64,000 nt of DNA from Cristatella mucedo (GCA_009760855.2 WPIO01000015.1:1712501-1776500), one strand, 5' to 3'; positions 43,685 through 55,850 are shown, numbered from the stretch's first letter. Translations and numbers: made by a program. Notes: a model not told the origin generated them from the letters alone.

Positions 43685-44140
43685 TCACGTTTGTAATGCC
43701 TCACCCCACATCCATCGCATAACATCTAGAGGAGCACCTACGGCTATATAAGCTGCGAGAGGTTTAGTTGTATGGGTCGGTGCAGCTGCAATTGAGGAAG
43801 GAACAGCCGATTGATAGCCGATACTCGGGAGCTCAATCGGGCTCAATCGGGCGTTGCTGCTGGGACCTAGCAGCTCAGTAGTAGCCTTGCAGCAGCCGTT
43901 CGAGTCAGCATCAAAGGGCGACGAAGGCCGAAGGATTTTGAGAAGCAGATGGTTCGAGGTCATTGGTATTAGCATTTGAAGCCTCGGAAGCCTCACAGAC
44001 TGGAGCCAAGCATTGCTGACCTGGGAAGACCCCAACGGGGTATATCCCGGTGAATAGTTCGTCACTTTGCACTCCTCGCCCTACTTTGTGAGCAGTCTTT
44101 ACGGCCCACTGAGCAAAAAACTGTGGGTGCTTCGTCAAAG
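43685..44140 (-). CDS. candidate exon, two competing frames
   Basis: Two overlapping minus-strand frames are open: 126 codons (43685-44065) and 75 codons (43911-44138). Acceptor-like GTTGGGGTCTTCCCAG near 44025 and donor-like GGG|GTGAGG near 43700 would suit the longer frame (SNAWLQSVRLPRLQMLIPMT and further). Neither product is recognised. Confidence 0.25.
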
Positions 44141-44794
44141 GATGTAAGTGCCACTTAACTCATGATCATACTGACACTACAGGTTAGCCAATAGGATCGG
44201 TCGTCACGAAATCCACTGTCGGACTTTGCCTATTTATAACGAACAATTTCCGTCCTGAAAAATTGCTTGCCTTAGCGAACATAAGTGCATTTGGAGAATC
44301 CGCTGTTCAGCGCTTACTTAGACATGGCCTTGAGTGGGACGCAGTGAAACGTTTTGCCTGGTCTATAAGCTCTTACTTCGTACATCAGCAAGATGCAAAG
44401 AGAAGTAAAAGGACGGCATGAAACAGCTTTTTGCGACAGCAGAAGCTTCGAAATTAAGCTTGGCAGTACTGCTACTGCTGCAAAATGGCTCTTGAGAGAA
44501 GTCTCAAATAAATCTGAGGCGACTAGGCAGACACGCCCTCAGTCAAGCACTAACATCGCGGCCGAGCACCACCCCCCAAAGGCTCTCTGGCGATTTCTAT
44601 AGATTTTAGTCGAGACTCGCGACAAGACCGTATGTGATGTGTAGCTGTGAAAAAACTACCAAGCTAGTAAGCTAGAGAAGTAAGCTAGAAATTGCGCGTC
44701 TGAAAGATCGTCTCTGGTGAGTCGGTTTGAACAGAATGCATTCAGCATTTACCAGCGATACTACGCACAACCTGATCGTAGTGGCTGGTTAATA

Positions 44795-44885
44795 ATATTG
44801 ATAATAATAATACATTTATATAGCGCCGCAGCAAACTCAATCTCTTTCAGGCACTTCACATTTCCTGGTTGGCAAATAGATTTAT
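44795..44885 (-). mobile_element. LINE-A 3' tail fragment
   Basis: AATAATAATACATTTATATAG, GCGCCGCAGCAAACTCAATC and TTTCAGGCACTTCAC: reversed tail and hairpin. Confidence 0.65.
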
Positions 44886-45128
44886 CGGACGCTAGAAAAA
44901 TGCTTATATGATTCAACGGCCTTGCACCTTGTTGTTGCCAATTTAAAAGATGAAAGCAAGCCTTAAAAAAGACAACATTTTAGCACGCGCTCGAGTCGGT
45001 GCATTTCATGCAGCATCACTTTGTAGTGCTTTTGATTTAGTTTTTTTTTTATAACTATCATTCATTTTCTTGTACAAAGTTCACTTGCGTAGCTATTTTA
45101 TAATAGTTTCTTTTATTATATCTAAAGA

Positions 45129-45281
45129 GACCGCTCCTCCTGAGCTGCTTCGACTCTCTGCCCACAGCACAAAGTCAAAACCGCCTGAAGGGAAACTTCT
45201 ACAAATTACCTGTAATCTTAAAACAGGCTACTATCATAAACGACAATCTGGATCTACTAGTGAGCTCCAGAACCGTGAAAA
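45129..45281 (+). CDS. candidate exon, unknown product
   Basis: A plus-strand segment between the acceptor TTTTATTATATCTAAAG and the strong donor AAAAAG|GTGAGT. The frame reads TAPPELLRLSAHSTKSKPPE and GKLLQITCNLKTGYYHKRQS, ending in phase 1. A start codon for this frame exists upstream at 45070 but reads through AT-rich sequence. No neighbouring exon with matching phase was established. Confidence 0.35.
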
Positions 45282-45654
45282 AGGTGAGTAAACTAGCTAG
45301 CTAAAAATTTAATTAACTCTTGGTTATTGCACCGAATTATAAAGCGTCGGGATAGAGATTTGATTATCTTATAGCGATAATAAAACGACCAATTACTTAT
45401 AATATTACTTTAATGCCCAGAAACTTATCGTTTTTTCAGATTTCAAGACTCTCTAACGTCACACAGAGTGATTGAGAATGAAGGATGACCGCGGTTACAT
45501 GGCTTCTGCTTGCCTGAGCTCGGCGATTCCGAATAAAGGCTGCAAAATCAAGTTCATGTGTGCACTGTGCACAAAAGCAGCCACACTGAGCCACTAGTAA
45601 GCTAATAACGAAGTAGTCGAGTCATTTAGGAAGTAAAGTAAGAATCAGCAAAGC

Positions 45655-45815
45655 AGCATCAGTAAAGCAGCCTCATTTTATATAGCGGCAGGCGAGCCTT
45701 GACAGCTATCACCACCGCTTGCAGGGGACTATACAGGATTGCCGGCAGCAGGACCCAAGCCCAGGACCTAAGTCGTGAAGTGTTAGCATCTTACCAATGG
45801 ATATATATTTACCAC
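45655..45815 (-). mobile_element. SINE-II, diverged
   Basis: Reversed: CAGCCTCATTTTATATAGCG, AGCTATCACCACCGCTTGCA, CCAGGACCTAAGTCGTG. Head partly lost. Confidence 0.6.
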
Positions 45816-46599
45816 CTGCACCGAAATTGGTAGCAGTAGCACACTTTTTTTTCTTGTCGCGTATTTGCTATTAGATGGCGCCTTAATGGCATTGTATTCT
45901 CATTCTAGATAACTCTTAATAATTGCAACTTTATTCAACAAGTAAACTTTGAGTTGCTGAAAGAAGTGCAACCGAGAGCACTGCACATGTGTTTCAGTTC
46001 ACCATCGAGTATTGAAGCAACACCGTACCTCAAACCTCAATTATTGGCAGCTAGAATTACTATTAGTATTATTGGGAGTAGTAGTGGTTCACACTAGCCC
46101 CGTATCTATTCGCCCTGCTGGGTAAATATTTATATAAGATTCTTGAGACACTCTGAAGTGGTTTTACTGGACTCATCTTGAATAGACAGACCAGTAGTTT
46201 AGTTCGTTGCCATTCAGATTGCCACCTTCAGACACGTGCAACAGCCTTTATGCCTGCGCACTTGACGGTCTAGATTATCCATGCCCTGTGCACACACGAG
46301 GATGATCTAGTATGACCGTGGAAAGCAGGCGTTAGGTGAATCGGGGTACAGCTACTACTCCAGCATCAAGCGCTCAAAAAAATGCAATTGTAAGTATATC
46401 GCTTTCCTATGCTAATAATTAAATAGACGGTTCATTTGTATAAGCGTCCTGAGAGTACCAAATCTCTAAGCTAAGCTTATGTTTCGATTAGGTACCGTCA
46501 TTTTTTTTACCCCAAGCAAATCGCCTCCGCCATTGAATGACGTCCTTATGCCTGCTGGTGTCAAAAGCGGTCGTGAGTTGTAGAATCTCTGGGTCTCTG
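45816..46599. other. unassigned stretch
   Basis: AT-rich sequence with no supported gene. A short reversed SINE/LINE-tail-like motif lies at 46430-46470. Confidence 0.35.
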
Positions 46600-46715
46600 G
46601 GCAAGAAGCTCGCTCTTCGCAACCCAGGTAGTCGGTTCGAGTCCTACCTACCGCAAGCAGTCCTTTGCCGCCCACTGCAAGCGGGCTAATGGCCGTCTAA
46701 ATAATACGTACATTG
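46600..46715 (+). mobile_element. SINE-II-like fragment
   Basis: A GTAGTCGGTTCGAGTCC B box followed by TTTGCCGCCCACTGCAAGCG and GGCTAATGGCCGTC, as in SINE-II. Confidence 0.5.
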
Positions 46716-46844
46716 GTGTTACATCAGACCCTCAATGGGAAGCTAATTAGCTGTTCCATTCCTCCGCATTAAGACCGACCGGCGACGAACGATTTTGCTC
46801 TTCAGATCCTCGGGGGCTCTGGAGCTCCTAACCACAATTCGTAT

Positions 46845-47440
46845 GCAATGACGTGTACCATCCGGCTACTGCTGACTGTGGCACATCCCTTCCAGTCCAC
46901 CTGAGCTTCTACTTTCGGGCCAAACTTGTCGTTCGGTTCGCACAGCCGAGTGCCATCCGATGCACTACGCCAACTGTTTATTATCCGACGCTAGGAGCCG
47001 AAAAACGCACGACTCCCTTCGCACAACCCCCCCCCCTCTCTCACACTCGAGTCTCCTCTCCTCGACTTTGTGCCTCGGCCGACCCCGACGGTGAATCCAC
47101 CATCTGTTCGCCAGCGGGTTGTCGGCCTGTGTCAACGCCTCATTAGAAGCGGACCACAGCTGCTGTACACAGGCCCCTCTCGACGATGCTCCCAACAGCT
47201 GCTTAGGAAAGGAGCGGCACCAGCCCGAATGCAATCGAACTACACCACTCACTTCCGTCCTGACTAAGCAATGCTTCTCACTTTCTCTTTGTTGCGTGAG
47301 ATGAAGTCAGTTGGCAAACGATTGCCTACTTAAAGCCGCTTAGGCTTTCAATGCTCTATAGAAAACTCTGCTGCCTAACACACACTTAGTCTGTGTGGCT
47401 CTGTGAGTTTGGCCTTTGGGGAGTTACAGAGTTACAGGGG
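46845..47440 (+). mobile_element. LINE-B 3' end split by repeat F, copy 2
   Basis: LINE-B text at 46845-46935 (CCGGCTACTGCTGACTGTGG) resumes at about 47262-47440 (TTCTCTTTGTTGCGTGAGAT, AAGCCGCTTAGGCTTTCAAT). Between them lies repeat F, whose conserved core at 47079-47222 matches 42845-43065 in reverse. Repeat F therefore looks like a separate mobile unit. Confidence 0.6.
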
Positions 47441-47984
47441 TACGCGGAGTAACCACGATGCAAGCATTCGTGAACGAGGAAGTAGAGCCTTCTGCTACAG
47501 CAATCTTTGACGGCCACCGACGGAGCAGTATTGCAGCAGTACCCAACCGTCAAAAGTACGAATGGATGCGTAACGCGGACAATGCGCGTGACAACGTTAA
47601 GGCAGACAGACCGTCAGAAAAAGAAGGGCTGCATATCTGTGTACAGTCTCTCTCGCATCTGTCCTCGTGTCTGTCGTGCTATTTGTTTTCATAGCAGTCC
47701 GAGACTCGGTCCGAGCTTGGATGGATTGGTCCGACCAACACACTTCGATGTCAATCGACTGACGGTCAGTTCTGATCGTTTGCACAGTGCTCTTGGTACT
47801 CCACGATGGCTTTACGCTTGCAGTAATGGCCTCTAGGCGAGTGCGTGTATCGCGTTTAGCCAGAAGTTAAAACTCGTCCTAAACGTTGGCAAGAACCGTG
47901 TGGCATTCTAGCAGTGAGGGCAGATCGGATTGATATATGAGAAGAAGGCACAATGTAAGTCTCTCGCCAGTTAAACATAGTAGT
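47441..47984. other. unassigned stretch
   Basis: Overlapping plus-strand frames of 92 and 109 codons are open without recognisable motifs. Confidence 0.35.
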
Positions 47985-48415
47985 AATAAAAATACCACTT
48001 TAGGACAACACCCCAAGAGAATTAAGTTCATTTCGAGGCACTTTTAGTGTACATTCAGGAAAGTAAACATACCACTGGGTAAGTGATGCCATGCAGAGTG
48101 TCAACACGCATAAGCACACGAAGAACAATTCGCACGGACAGAGTAAATGCTGCAAGTATGAGCTGGGTTTATGGATTCTGTTTCAATGCAGCCAAGTCCA
48201 TGAATATCGAGCCGTCAGTCGGGAGTGAGTTCCAGGATTTGGAAGCATGCCAACTGAAAGCCCGCTGTCCAAAGGATTTTCGTTTCTATAAAGGCACAGC
48301 AAAGCGGAAGAAGGGTAAGAAGAGCCGGATGGGAAGCCTGCTAGAAAGTATTTCCCATAAGTCGGCTTGAGCAAGAAAATGAAGAGACCTGAAAGTGAGT
48401 GCCAGACCTTTGAAG
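47985..48415 (-). mobile_element. LINE-A 3' end, diverged
   Basis: TAATAAAAATACCAC tail, CACCCCAAGAGAATTAAG, GCATAAGCACACGAAG, then the reversed coding end with GGGAGTGAGTTCCAGG. Confidence 0.65.
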
Positions 48416-48419
48416 TCGA

Positions 48420-49240
48420 CACATGGTTGCGCCGGGAGCACACTGCATGACTCAAACACCTAGGCAGCTTTATTTGCGGTCGATAGGACGAGTCGCCAAG
48501 AGCCGTCTTTCGTTTCGCAATCCACGGCGTCCAGCGCCTGCCCGAGCCCGCCTCGTCCGATTTCCCCCTTCGGGCCCACCTCGTCCGATTTCACACTTCG
48601 GGCCTGCCTCGTCCGATTTCCCCCTTCTAGCCCGAATCGATACGACGCACCGAATTTACGGTCGCCAATGTCCGAGGCTGACGCGACAATGCGTCGGCGT
48701 AATCGCCGGCGCCGCCACTGATCGATGCGGCTCCGTCGCTCCGAGTGGCCCGAAGAAGCTCTTGATCGCATTAAGGCAGACGCTCGTTCCGGAGTGGCGC
48801 TGCGGCGGCACTGCACGTCTACCGCGCCGCCTTCTGTCGTCCGTGCGGTTGACCTGATTGGCGTGTGGCCACTGGCTCTCAGCTCGCTGCTCGCTCGGCT
48901 CCTCTTTCTCCAGCCGGCGGCGATCGAGCGGCGATCGAGCGGCGAGAGGCGGCGGTCGAGAAATAGCGGCGAGCGAAGCGCGGCGAGAAATAGCGGCGAG
49001 CAAAGCGAATCATCGAAGTAGAGGATCGAACGCTGGAGTAGAATGCGATCGATCGATGCACGGGATGAGCGCGAGCGAACGACCGAGCGAGCGAAGCATC
49101 GAACGCTTTGAATGGAGTGAAGATCAGATCGGAGAACGAAGATCGGAGCCCAGCGAAGCCAGCTCGCACCGCTGCCGCCGCCTCGGAATGCTTAGTCGCG
49201 CGTTTCATAATAGCCGAAAGCATTGGCGTGCTTGAGGCTA
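48420..49240. other. GC- and CpG-rich block 1
   Basis: An abrupt rise in GC and CpG directly after the LINE-A. Several arginine- and alanine-rich frames overlap on both strands, which is typical of GC bias and not of coding. Short internal repeats include GAGAAATAGCGGCGAGC (twice). A promoter-associated CpG island is one reading. Confidence 0.4.
48551..48634 (+). repeat. 28-bp tandem repeat, three copies
   Basis: Three units starting CCTCGTCCGATTTC with few differences, period 28. Confidence 0.85.
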
Positions 49241-49282
49241 GTATGGCAGCTCACCGTGCGCCTTGGCGACCTCGCTATAAAA

Positions 49283-49450
49283 AGTAACCCTGATTTAGCA
49301 GCCTCTTTTTTGTTTAGCGACAGAAGAGCCTTTGCGGCTACCGCCACCGCTTGCAGCGGCAATACAGGATCGCCCCCACAGCAGGATTCGAACCCACGAC
49401 CTCGGGTACGAGGTCATGAAAAGTAACCACCATAACTACTATATTGGCGA
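49283..49450 (-). mobile_element. SINE-II
   Basis: Reversed: CTGATTTAGCAGCCTCTTTT, TTAGCGACAGAAGAGCC, ACCGCCACCGCTTGCAGCGG, AGGATTCGAACCCACGACC. Confidence 0.8.
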
Positions 49451-49611
49451 TTGGCCGACATTAAGCATTGCCTTTCTAAGTGTTGCGTTTGACAATCGTG
49501 CTTTCAGTTAAACAGCACGCATTTATTAGGCGGCAGCACTGTCGTCAGTCGCCACGATTGGTTACTGTCCTCGGCGTAATCCTACGGCCTGTGCGCTCAA
49601 CAAAAGCAAAA

Positions 49612-49790
49612 AGTAGAGGTCAGCTGATAGAGCTGTCCCGTTGTTTTAACAGCGGCAAAAGAGCCTTGGCTCTCATCACCCCGGCTCGCATCGGGCAGCA
49701 TAGGATTGCCTGCGGCGGCGCTCGAACCCGTGAATTCGTGACCCGTGACTTCGTGAAGCGCTAACGCCTTCTCCTAGAGCTAAGACGTCT
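49612..49790 (-). mobile_element. SINE-II, GC-rich variant
   Basis: Reversed: AGCGGCAAAAGAGCC, TCATCACCCCGGCTCGCATC, GCGCTCGAACCCGTGAATTC. More diverged than the copy at 49283. Confidence 0.6.
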
Positions 49791-50067
49791 CGGACGTCGT
49801 AAAGCCGCAAGAGAGCGGCTCGCGCGCTTCGAGCGGACGACGCGGCGGGTTGACGCGAAATGGGTCATACACCGCAGATGGCGTCTGCGGTGGCGAGTCC
49901 TGCGGCTCGTCGCAGGACTCGTGTTATACGAGGTCAAAGCGAGGTGCGCGCCGGTTGGCGCCGAGCGCTCTGGCGAGGGTAAGGACTGGCTCCGAGGACG
50001 CCCGCGAGCCGGCTCCGCTCAGCGGCCAGTCCGCCGGACGCGGGCGATGCGCAGCGACACGTCATCA

Positions 50068-50110
50068 ATGACCGCTTCTTCGGCGGCGGCGGCGGCGAAA
50101 TCGATGCCTG
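50068..50110 (+). CDS. candidate first coding exon with strong donor
   Basis: An ATG at 50068 opens MTASSAAAAAKSMPG, then meets an almost ideal donor CTG|GTAAGTGAG. An alanine-rich start in a CpG island followed by a donor is typical of a first coding exon. If spliced to the acceptor at 57774 it does not read into the innexin frame, so it is either a separate gene, an upstream ORF, or chance. Confidence 0.3.
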
Positions 50111-51149
50111 GTAAGTGAGTAACGCCGCGAGCACGCCGGAGCACGCGTTTTGTATAGGCGCACAGGCGATCGAAGCTCACATTATTAATTCATTTATACA
50201 CCGCATAAGGAGAGGGCATTTCAATCGCTTCGACGCCGCGACCCGGGAGCCGGCGCCGCTGCCCGCCCGCCGAGGAGCTGCGCTTCACGCCGCCGCAGTC
50301 GCGTGAGTGCGCACGCGGCAGTCCTCCGGAGACGCGCGTCGTCGGCGGGTGCGCAGCGCCGCACGCGAGAGATCGCTCTGCGCCGTTCCGAAAGGCCACG
50401 CCGGGCGTCGGGCTTGCGGCCGCTCTGGCCGTAGGCGTGCAGCGCTGCGCACCCGAAAAGAGGTCGAAACGACGACGCGAGCTTTCGTCTGCCCTCGGTT
50501 TTCGCGCCATTCGGCGCGCGAATTTCGCTCCGGACGAACGACGGACGCTGCGGCTCGCAGCGTCCGTCGCGTGCGGAGCGTCTGCGCCACTCGACGCCGC
50601 GCCATCGTTCCTCGAGGAGCGCGCACCGAAACCGTGGCCGCGCTCCTAGTGGCCGCCGAGCCGCGGCACCTGCTGCTGCTGCGCGAGGCGACGCGGCGCG
50701 GCGACGGCGGCGGCATGGCGCTGCTGTTCGCGGTCGCGGCTGGCCACTGGCCAGGCTCGGGGCAACCGAGTCGGGGCGACGCTAGGGAATGTCTCGCGAT
50801 TTTCAAAATGCGACACCCGTCCTGCCCGGTCGACCGCGTACACATTCGCGCGAACTCTCCTGTAAGTCGGCTTGCATGCTCGCTCCGAGTTTGCTTCACC
50901 GAGTACTCTCAAAGCGTTTTCGCACGAGGCGATAGCGTCGTCAATGGTTATCGACCGGCGACGGGATCCCGAGGAAATTGAATATATCGCGCAGCCGCAG
51001 TGCCGCCGGGTGAGGCAGACTCGCGCCAGACGAGATTGCAAGCATCCGCCGCCTCGCATACGCAGCGGTCGGCGCAGGGCGGCTCTTCAGGCCGGTTCCC
51101 GGGGCCGCGCGAGGTTCGCGACTGACCCGCTCTTGCGCGGCGCGCGCGC

Positions 51150-51310
51150 GCGGTGAGGGGCAGCACTCTCGCCGCGCGACCGACTCCCGAGCGGTGCAGG
51201 CGGCTAATGCCCTGGCAGCTGGCAGCGCCGCCGTCGGGGCGAGCGACCGCGATCGGCCGTCCGCCGGATACGACAGCGCTTCCGTTGCAGACGTCGTTCG
51301 CCCGCCGGAC
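51150..51310 (+). repeat. GC-rich duplicated block, copy 1
   Basis: Shares CGCCGCGCGACCGACT, TGCAGGCGGC, AGCGCCGCCGTCGGGGCGAG and GTTGCAGACGTC in the same order and orientation with 56385-56575, 5.2 kb downstream. Confidence 0.75.
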
Positions 51311-51720
51311 ACAAGATGGCTGACGCGACGTCGCCGTCTCCCTCGCAGCGAGTCGCGCGCGCGGAGGCTGCGCCCTGAGGCTACGCGACGTCTGCCGGGA
51401 CGCTCTCGAAGCCACATCAGGCGAGTCCGAGTCGAGCGGTAAGCTGGCGCGCGCTCTCAGCTCGGTACTCCGCCGCAGAGGACGCGGTGCGAACGCTCAG
51501 CAGCAGACGAGCCGCCTTCGCATCGTCTTTCGGGGGAGCGCTCTGCTCTGGCGACAGCCAGCCGACAGACCAACAGCCGCCGCCAAAGCTCGCTCTGCCT
51601 TCTTTTCCTCCACCTCGGCCCCAGCCCGTCGAACGATCGAGATCGCCGGCGGTGCGCTCGCCCCTGCGCCCAAATGTATGTTGACTACCCAGAAATTAAG
51701 ATCTCCAACAGCGCTGTGCA

Positions 51721-52039
51721 AAAAAATTATGTATTATAACTATTATACATATTTTTGAGTGCGGAGGAGCCGTAAAGGCGCAATGGCCGCCACTAGCCGC
51801 TGGTCCGACAGGCCGTGCACCTTTCCGGTTGTGTCAGCAGCGTGCTGTGCTGCCAGTTCCAGCCGTCGCCTGACCGAGCGATCGAACCTTGGTTGCGTAC
51901 TACCGCGGCACTCGGAGGTCCAGGCGGCGCAGCAGCGACTCCGACCCGCTGAGCTGGCTCGCGGTGCTCGGTGCGAGCGCGACGTCACTCGCACCGGCCA
52001 GGTCCCCAGCCGCTCAGCGGTCAAAATTGAGCCCAGGGG
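51721..52039. other. GC-rich unassigned stretch
   Basis: Open frames of about 120 codons occur on both strands across the same bases, so neither is favoured. Confidence 0.3.
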
Positions 52040-52142
52040 TAATGAGCTGGCATTTGATGACCGGGCTTTAGCCCGGCGGCATATGCAGCGCGCCTGTAAA
52101 GACATTAGGTTCTCTTAGGGTGATATACAAATCAATTATAGG
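52040..52142 (+). mobile_element. SINE-I tail fragment
   Basis: ATGACCGGGCTTTAGCCCGGCGG, then GCGCCTGTAAAGACATTAGG and TTCTCTTAGGGTGATATACA. The head is lost. Confidence 0.55.
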
Positions 52143-52459
52143 AATTTTTATTTATTTATTTCATTTTACATTGCTGAGACACGCATTCATTCGTAATCCG
52201 CTGGCGGCGAGAGCCTGCCTCCGCGTTCGCGGTGACGGTGCCTCCAAGGGCAGACAGCGTAAAGCGAGTACAGCAACAGTTCCTCAGCGCCTGGATAACA
52301 CGGGATTATCCAAGCATTGCGCAATTTTCGTTCGAGGGCGAACAGACGCGAGTGGGTGCATTCAGTATTTATTTTTAAAGTATGTATATTAAGTATATAT
52401 ACCGCACCGCAGTATATATGTATGTATTTACTTACCATAACACTGTGTATACATTGACG

Positions 52460-52764
<305 letters not shown>

Positions 52765-52925
52765 TAATACACTTGATAAAGCGCCCTCAGAGAACTCAAT
52801 CTCTTTCTAGGTGCTTTACATTTGCTGCAAAGGAAACACGATCGAATGGTGAGTGGTATTATGCTTGATAAACGATATGAATAATATGGTTAGGGTTGAT
52901 ATGCACAGGGTCAACATGCAAGTGC
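52765..52925 (-). mobile_element. LINE-A 3' end
   Basis: AATAATACACTTGATAAAGC, CCCTCAGAGAACTCAATC, TTTCTAGGTGCTTTAC, then the 3' untranslated block. Placed tail to tail with the SINE-I just left of it. Confidence 0.75.
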
Positions 52926-52961
52926 GTTTATTTATTATATTATGTTGCTGATACACAAATA

Positions 52962-53140
52962 AATACTAGCTGATGTAACCGCCTCTTTTGTATAGCGGCA
53001 GAAGAGCCTTAAAGGCAATCACCACCGCTTTCAGCGTGTCATACAGGAATCGTCCAACCCAGGATTCGAACCCACGACCTTGGAACCGAGGTCGTGGAAA
53101 GCAACCGCCCTTACCTAGTGGGCCATCGCGGCTCACCTGC
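52962..53140 (-). mobile_element. SINE-II
   Basis: Reversed: AATAAATACTAGCTGATG, TATAGCGGCAGAAGAGCC, CAGGATTCGAACCCACGACC, CTTACCTAGTGGGCCATCGC. Confidence 0.85.
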
Positions 53141-53814
53141 TGATGACAGCACACACGCGCGGTACCGGATGAATGCGACACAGCATGTATGCTACATCTT
53201 ACGTACATATTGCGGATGCATGCGAAATTATCTATTGACGCAAATGTATGTACTCATGAAAACCCACGTATCTTCACGTACTTGTGCTCTCTTAAGTATT
53301 TTTGCTGTCAAAGCTAATGAGAGAGCTCCGGTGACGCCTTTCGGGAAATCGGGAAACGCCAGTGGTAAACCCGCAAAGTGGTACGGCGGAAGTCACGTGT
53401 AGAGCGGCGCCCAGCTGCGAGAACCTGCGGATCACCGCTCTAGCTAGGGCGCCGGCCTCTCTGCACGGCACCGCACGCACGGGCGATTCGCCGCTTTTCG
53501 TCGTGAACATCGCAGCAACAGCGGTCCATGCTCGCCGCCTCTCTGACGCGCGACGCGCCCATCAGAGGGGACCCCCTCGCTCGGCGACGATCGCCGCTCG
53601 CATACTCGCACTCCGCCTCGTTTAGGGAGGGCGGGGAGCGTCTATTTAGCATTCCACCGAAGCCCCCATCGAGCGTTTGGACGGACACTCGTAGGAGTAG
53701 GCGTGTGCCGACTGTGTGTTATTCTGTTGGAGGCGCGCGAACGCCTAGCACATCTCTCCGAGCGGTTCCGATTCCGGCGTATCCAGCCACATAGACTTAG
53801 ATACTAGTCAATCG
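53141..53814. other. partly CpG-rich stretch, unassigned
   Basis: CpG-rich from about 53330. Competing frames of 72-88 codons on both strands, none recognised. Confidence 0.3.
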
Positions 53815-53837
53815 CTCGCTCCCTCTATCTCTCTCCC

Positions 53838-53884
<47 letters not shown>

Positions 53885-53985
53885 GTCTCTCTATCTCCCT
53901 CTCTCTGTCTCTCTCTATCTATCTCTGTCTCTCTCTTTCTCTCTCTGTCTCTCTCTCTGTCTCCCTCTCTCTCTCTCTCTTCACG
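53815..53985. repeat. (CT)n-rich simple repeat
   Basis: CTCTCT runs with TCTGTCTCTC and CTATCTC variants, about 165 bases. Confidence 0.9.
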
Positions 53986-55850
53986 AAAGCTCGGTTGCAC
54001 CCCGACTTGCATTGGGCGGTAGCCAGGTTCACGGATGTCTGTCAACTAAGGGATGCTATTACAACATCCAGCTTCGGGGCGCTCGTAAACAGCTCTGCGT
54101 CACCCGCCTGGGGAAATGTTCGCGAGGTGGCGAGGCATGTAAATCTCACACGAAAGCACGTCTGAATGGCCAAAGCTCGGTCGGAAATCGAGCGACGTGC
54201 GCTCATGTTCCAGACTGCTCCAGGGCACTCTCGTAACTCGGCAGTCTGGGTAGAGCTTTGGGATTGATGCGGTAGAAGCGGCTTCCCAGAGTGAAGAGCC
54301 CGCTAGGGGGCGCTCATATCCGCCTCTCAGCGTTATTCGCCTGAGGCTTGCCGGCATGCCTTCGTCAGGTTCGAGTTCGCGCATGAAGGCTCTCTGCGGA
54401 TGAAAGCGCGCTACGAATGAAATGGCTGGGCCTTCCGGAGGGCGGCCACGTGCAGCGCGAGCGACGACGCGCGAGCGACGGGCGCTAGGCCGCTGCGGGT
54501 TTCACTGATTCTCTCGCGAAACCTGCGAGGCAGATGTCTCGCCAGATGCTTTGCCGAAGCGACGGCTCGCTTGCGCTGCCGATCGCTGAGCGTCGCGCGT
54601 TACGAGAGCCACGTCACTACCTGGAGCTCTCTTTCCTGCACGGAGCGAGCGCGAACGCAGCGCTAGGCCGTCGCACGGCTATTCGTAACTTCTCTTATTC
54701 GGGTGGAGATGGACTCGCTACTACGCCCGTCGGTTGCGGCCGTAATCGAGTCGCCGCGGGCTACTACGGTTAGAAGCCAATCGACGTCGAGTACTTCCGC
54801 GTCGTTGGTTTCTACGGATTGCTATTTTGCCTGAAAATCTCGCGTGCAAAAAACAGATTTTCGCACGCACAATATTTCGGATTTTTTCCTTCGACCGTAG
54901 CTTTTCATAGGCGACAGCCGCTTAAAGAAGCGCTGGTGGAGGACGCTGCGCCGCACGACGGCAACTGCCTTGACCTTGTACGCGCGTCTCGCTGGCGATA
55001 GACTGGCGCAGCATCGCGAGTCGCGGCCGCGAACACCGGCCACCATTTCCTGTCGCGTCAGCTTTTGAGCGGGCCGAGGCAAGCGGCGCGGCGTTGGGCG
55101 AGGCACAACCGATAGCGAGCGGCGCTTGCTCAGCTTAATTGGCTTACGGAGAGCCGTCCGACCCGAAGGCCGCTGTAAATACTGTCGAGCGCTGGCGGTA
55201 CCGTTAGCGTAGAGGGGGCCGCCTGCGGCAGCACTGTTTGCCACTTCCGACTGATTTCGTCGGCCGCCATTCGCGAGCGGCGATGGCGCACTTGTGAGAC
55301 TTTAAGCCCGCTAAGCGGTGCGGCTAAGTAGGTCGCGGCGCAGCTCGCGGCGAAATGCAGCGGCGGCTCCGCTACACGCACCGAGACGTCGAGATGGCGA
55401 CGGCGGCGATGGCCGACTGCGGCCGGAAGTGCTCGCTCGTCGAGCAACGAATCGATAGCGGGGGCGTGGTCGAGTCGGAGACTGAGACCGCTTCCGGTCA
55501 CCCGAGCGCCAGCATGTGGCTACGGCGGCAGAGTTAGGAAACGCTTGGCAAGTCCAGCCGTGAGTCGGTACATCGCCCCATTTCAGCAAAGCGAGACGAA
55601 AAGGAGGCAGTTTGCCAGCAGAAGAAAAATGTCAAGATAAAGCAGCTGGTCGATGCGGCTGAATAAATACCGAGTTGCGGGAACGTCCGCGGACGCTTTG
55701 GCGTATGGCGGGCGCGTTTTTACCACTCAGAAGGTGTGCGGCTTCCTGCGCAGGGTAGCGGTAAAGACACCGGAGGCGGCGGCGGTGACTTCTTCGGCTC
55801 GCTCTTCCGCGCCTGCCGCGCGGAATGACTGCTGCTGACATCCGCAGCGG
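53986..55850. other. GC- and CpG-rich block 3
   Basis: CpG-rich DNA with many overlapping frames up to 140 codons on both strands. One ATG run at 55394 (GAGATGGCGACGGCGGCG) resembles a GC-rich start context but leads only to a 48-codon frame. Likely part of the regulatory or 5' untranslated domain upstream of the innexin. Confidence 0.35.

Larger units (their letters stand above)
49800..51720. other. GC- and CpG-rich block 2
   Basis: The most CpG-dense part of the window. Multiple long frames on both strands are arginine- and alanine-rich and overlap one another, so most are not genes. A few shorter pieces look more protein-like, for example LLVAAEPRHLLLLREATRRG near 50640-50700 on the plus strand, which ends near a donor-like CCT|GTAAGT at 50861. 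I could not build a gene. Confidence 0.35.

Noticed and set aside
50285-51417. Several frames of 150-220 codons on both strands
   Set aside because: They overlap one another, are arginine- and alanine-rich, and arise from high GC with few stop codons. No consistent motif.
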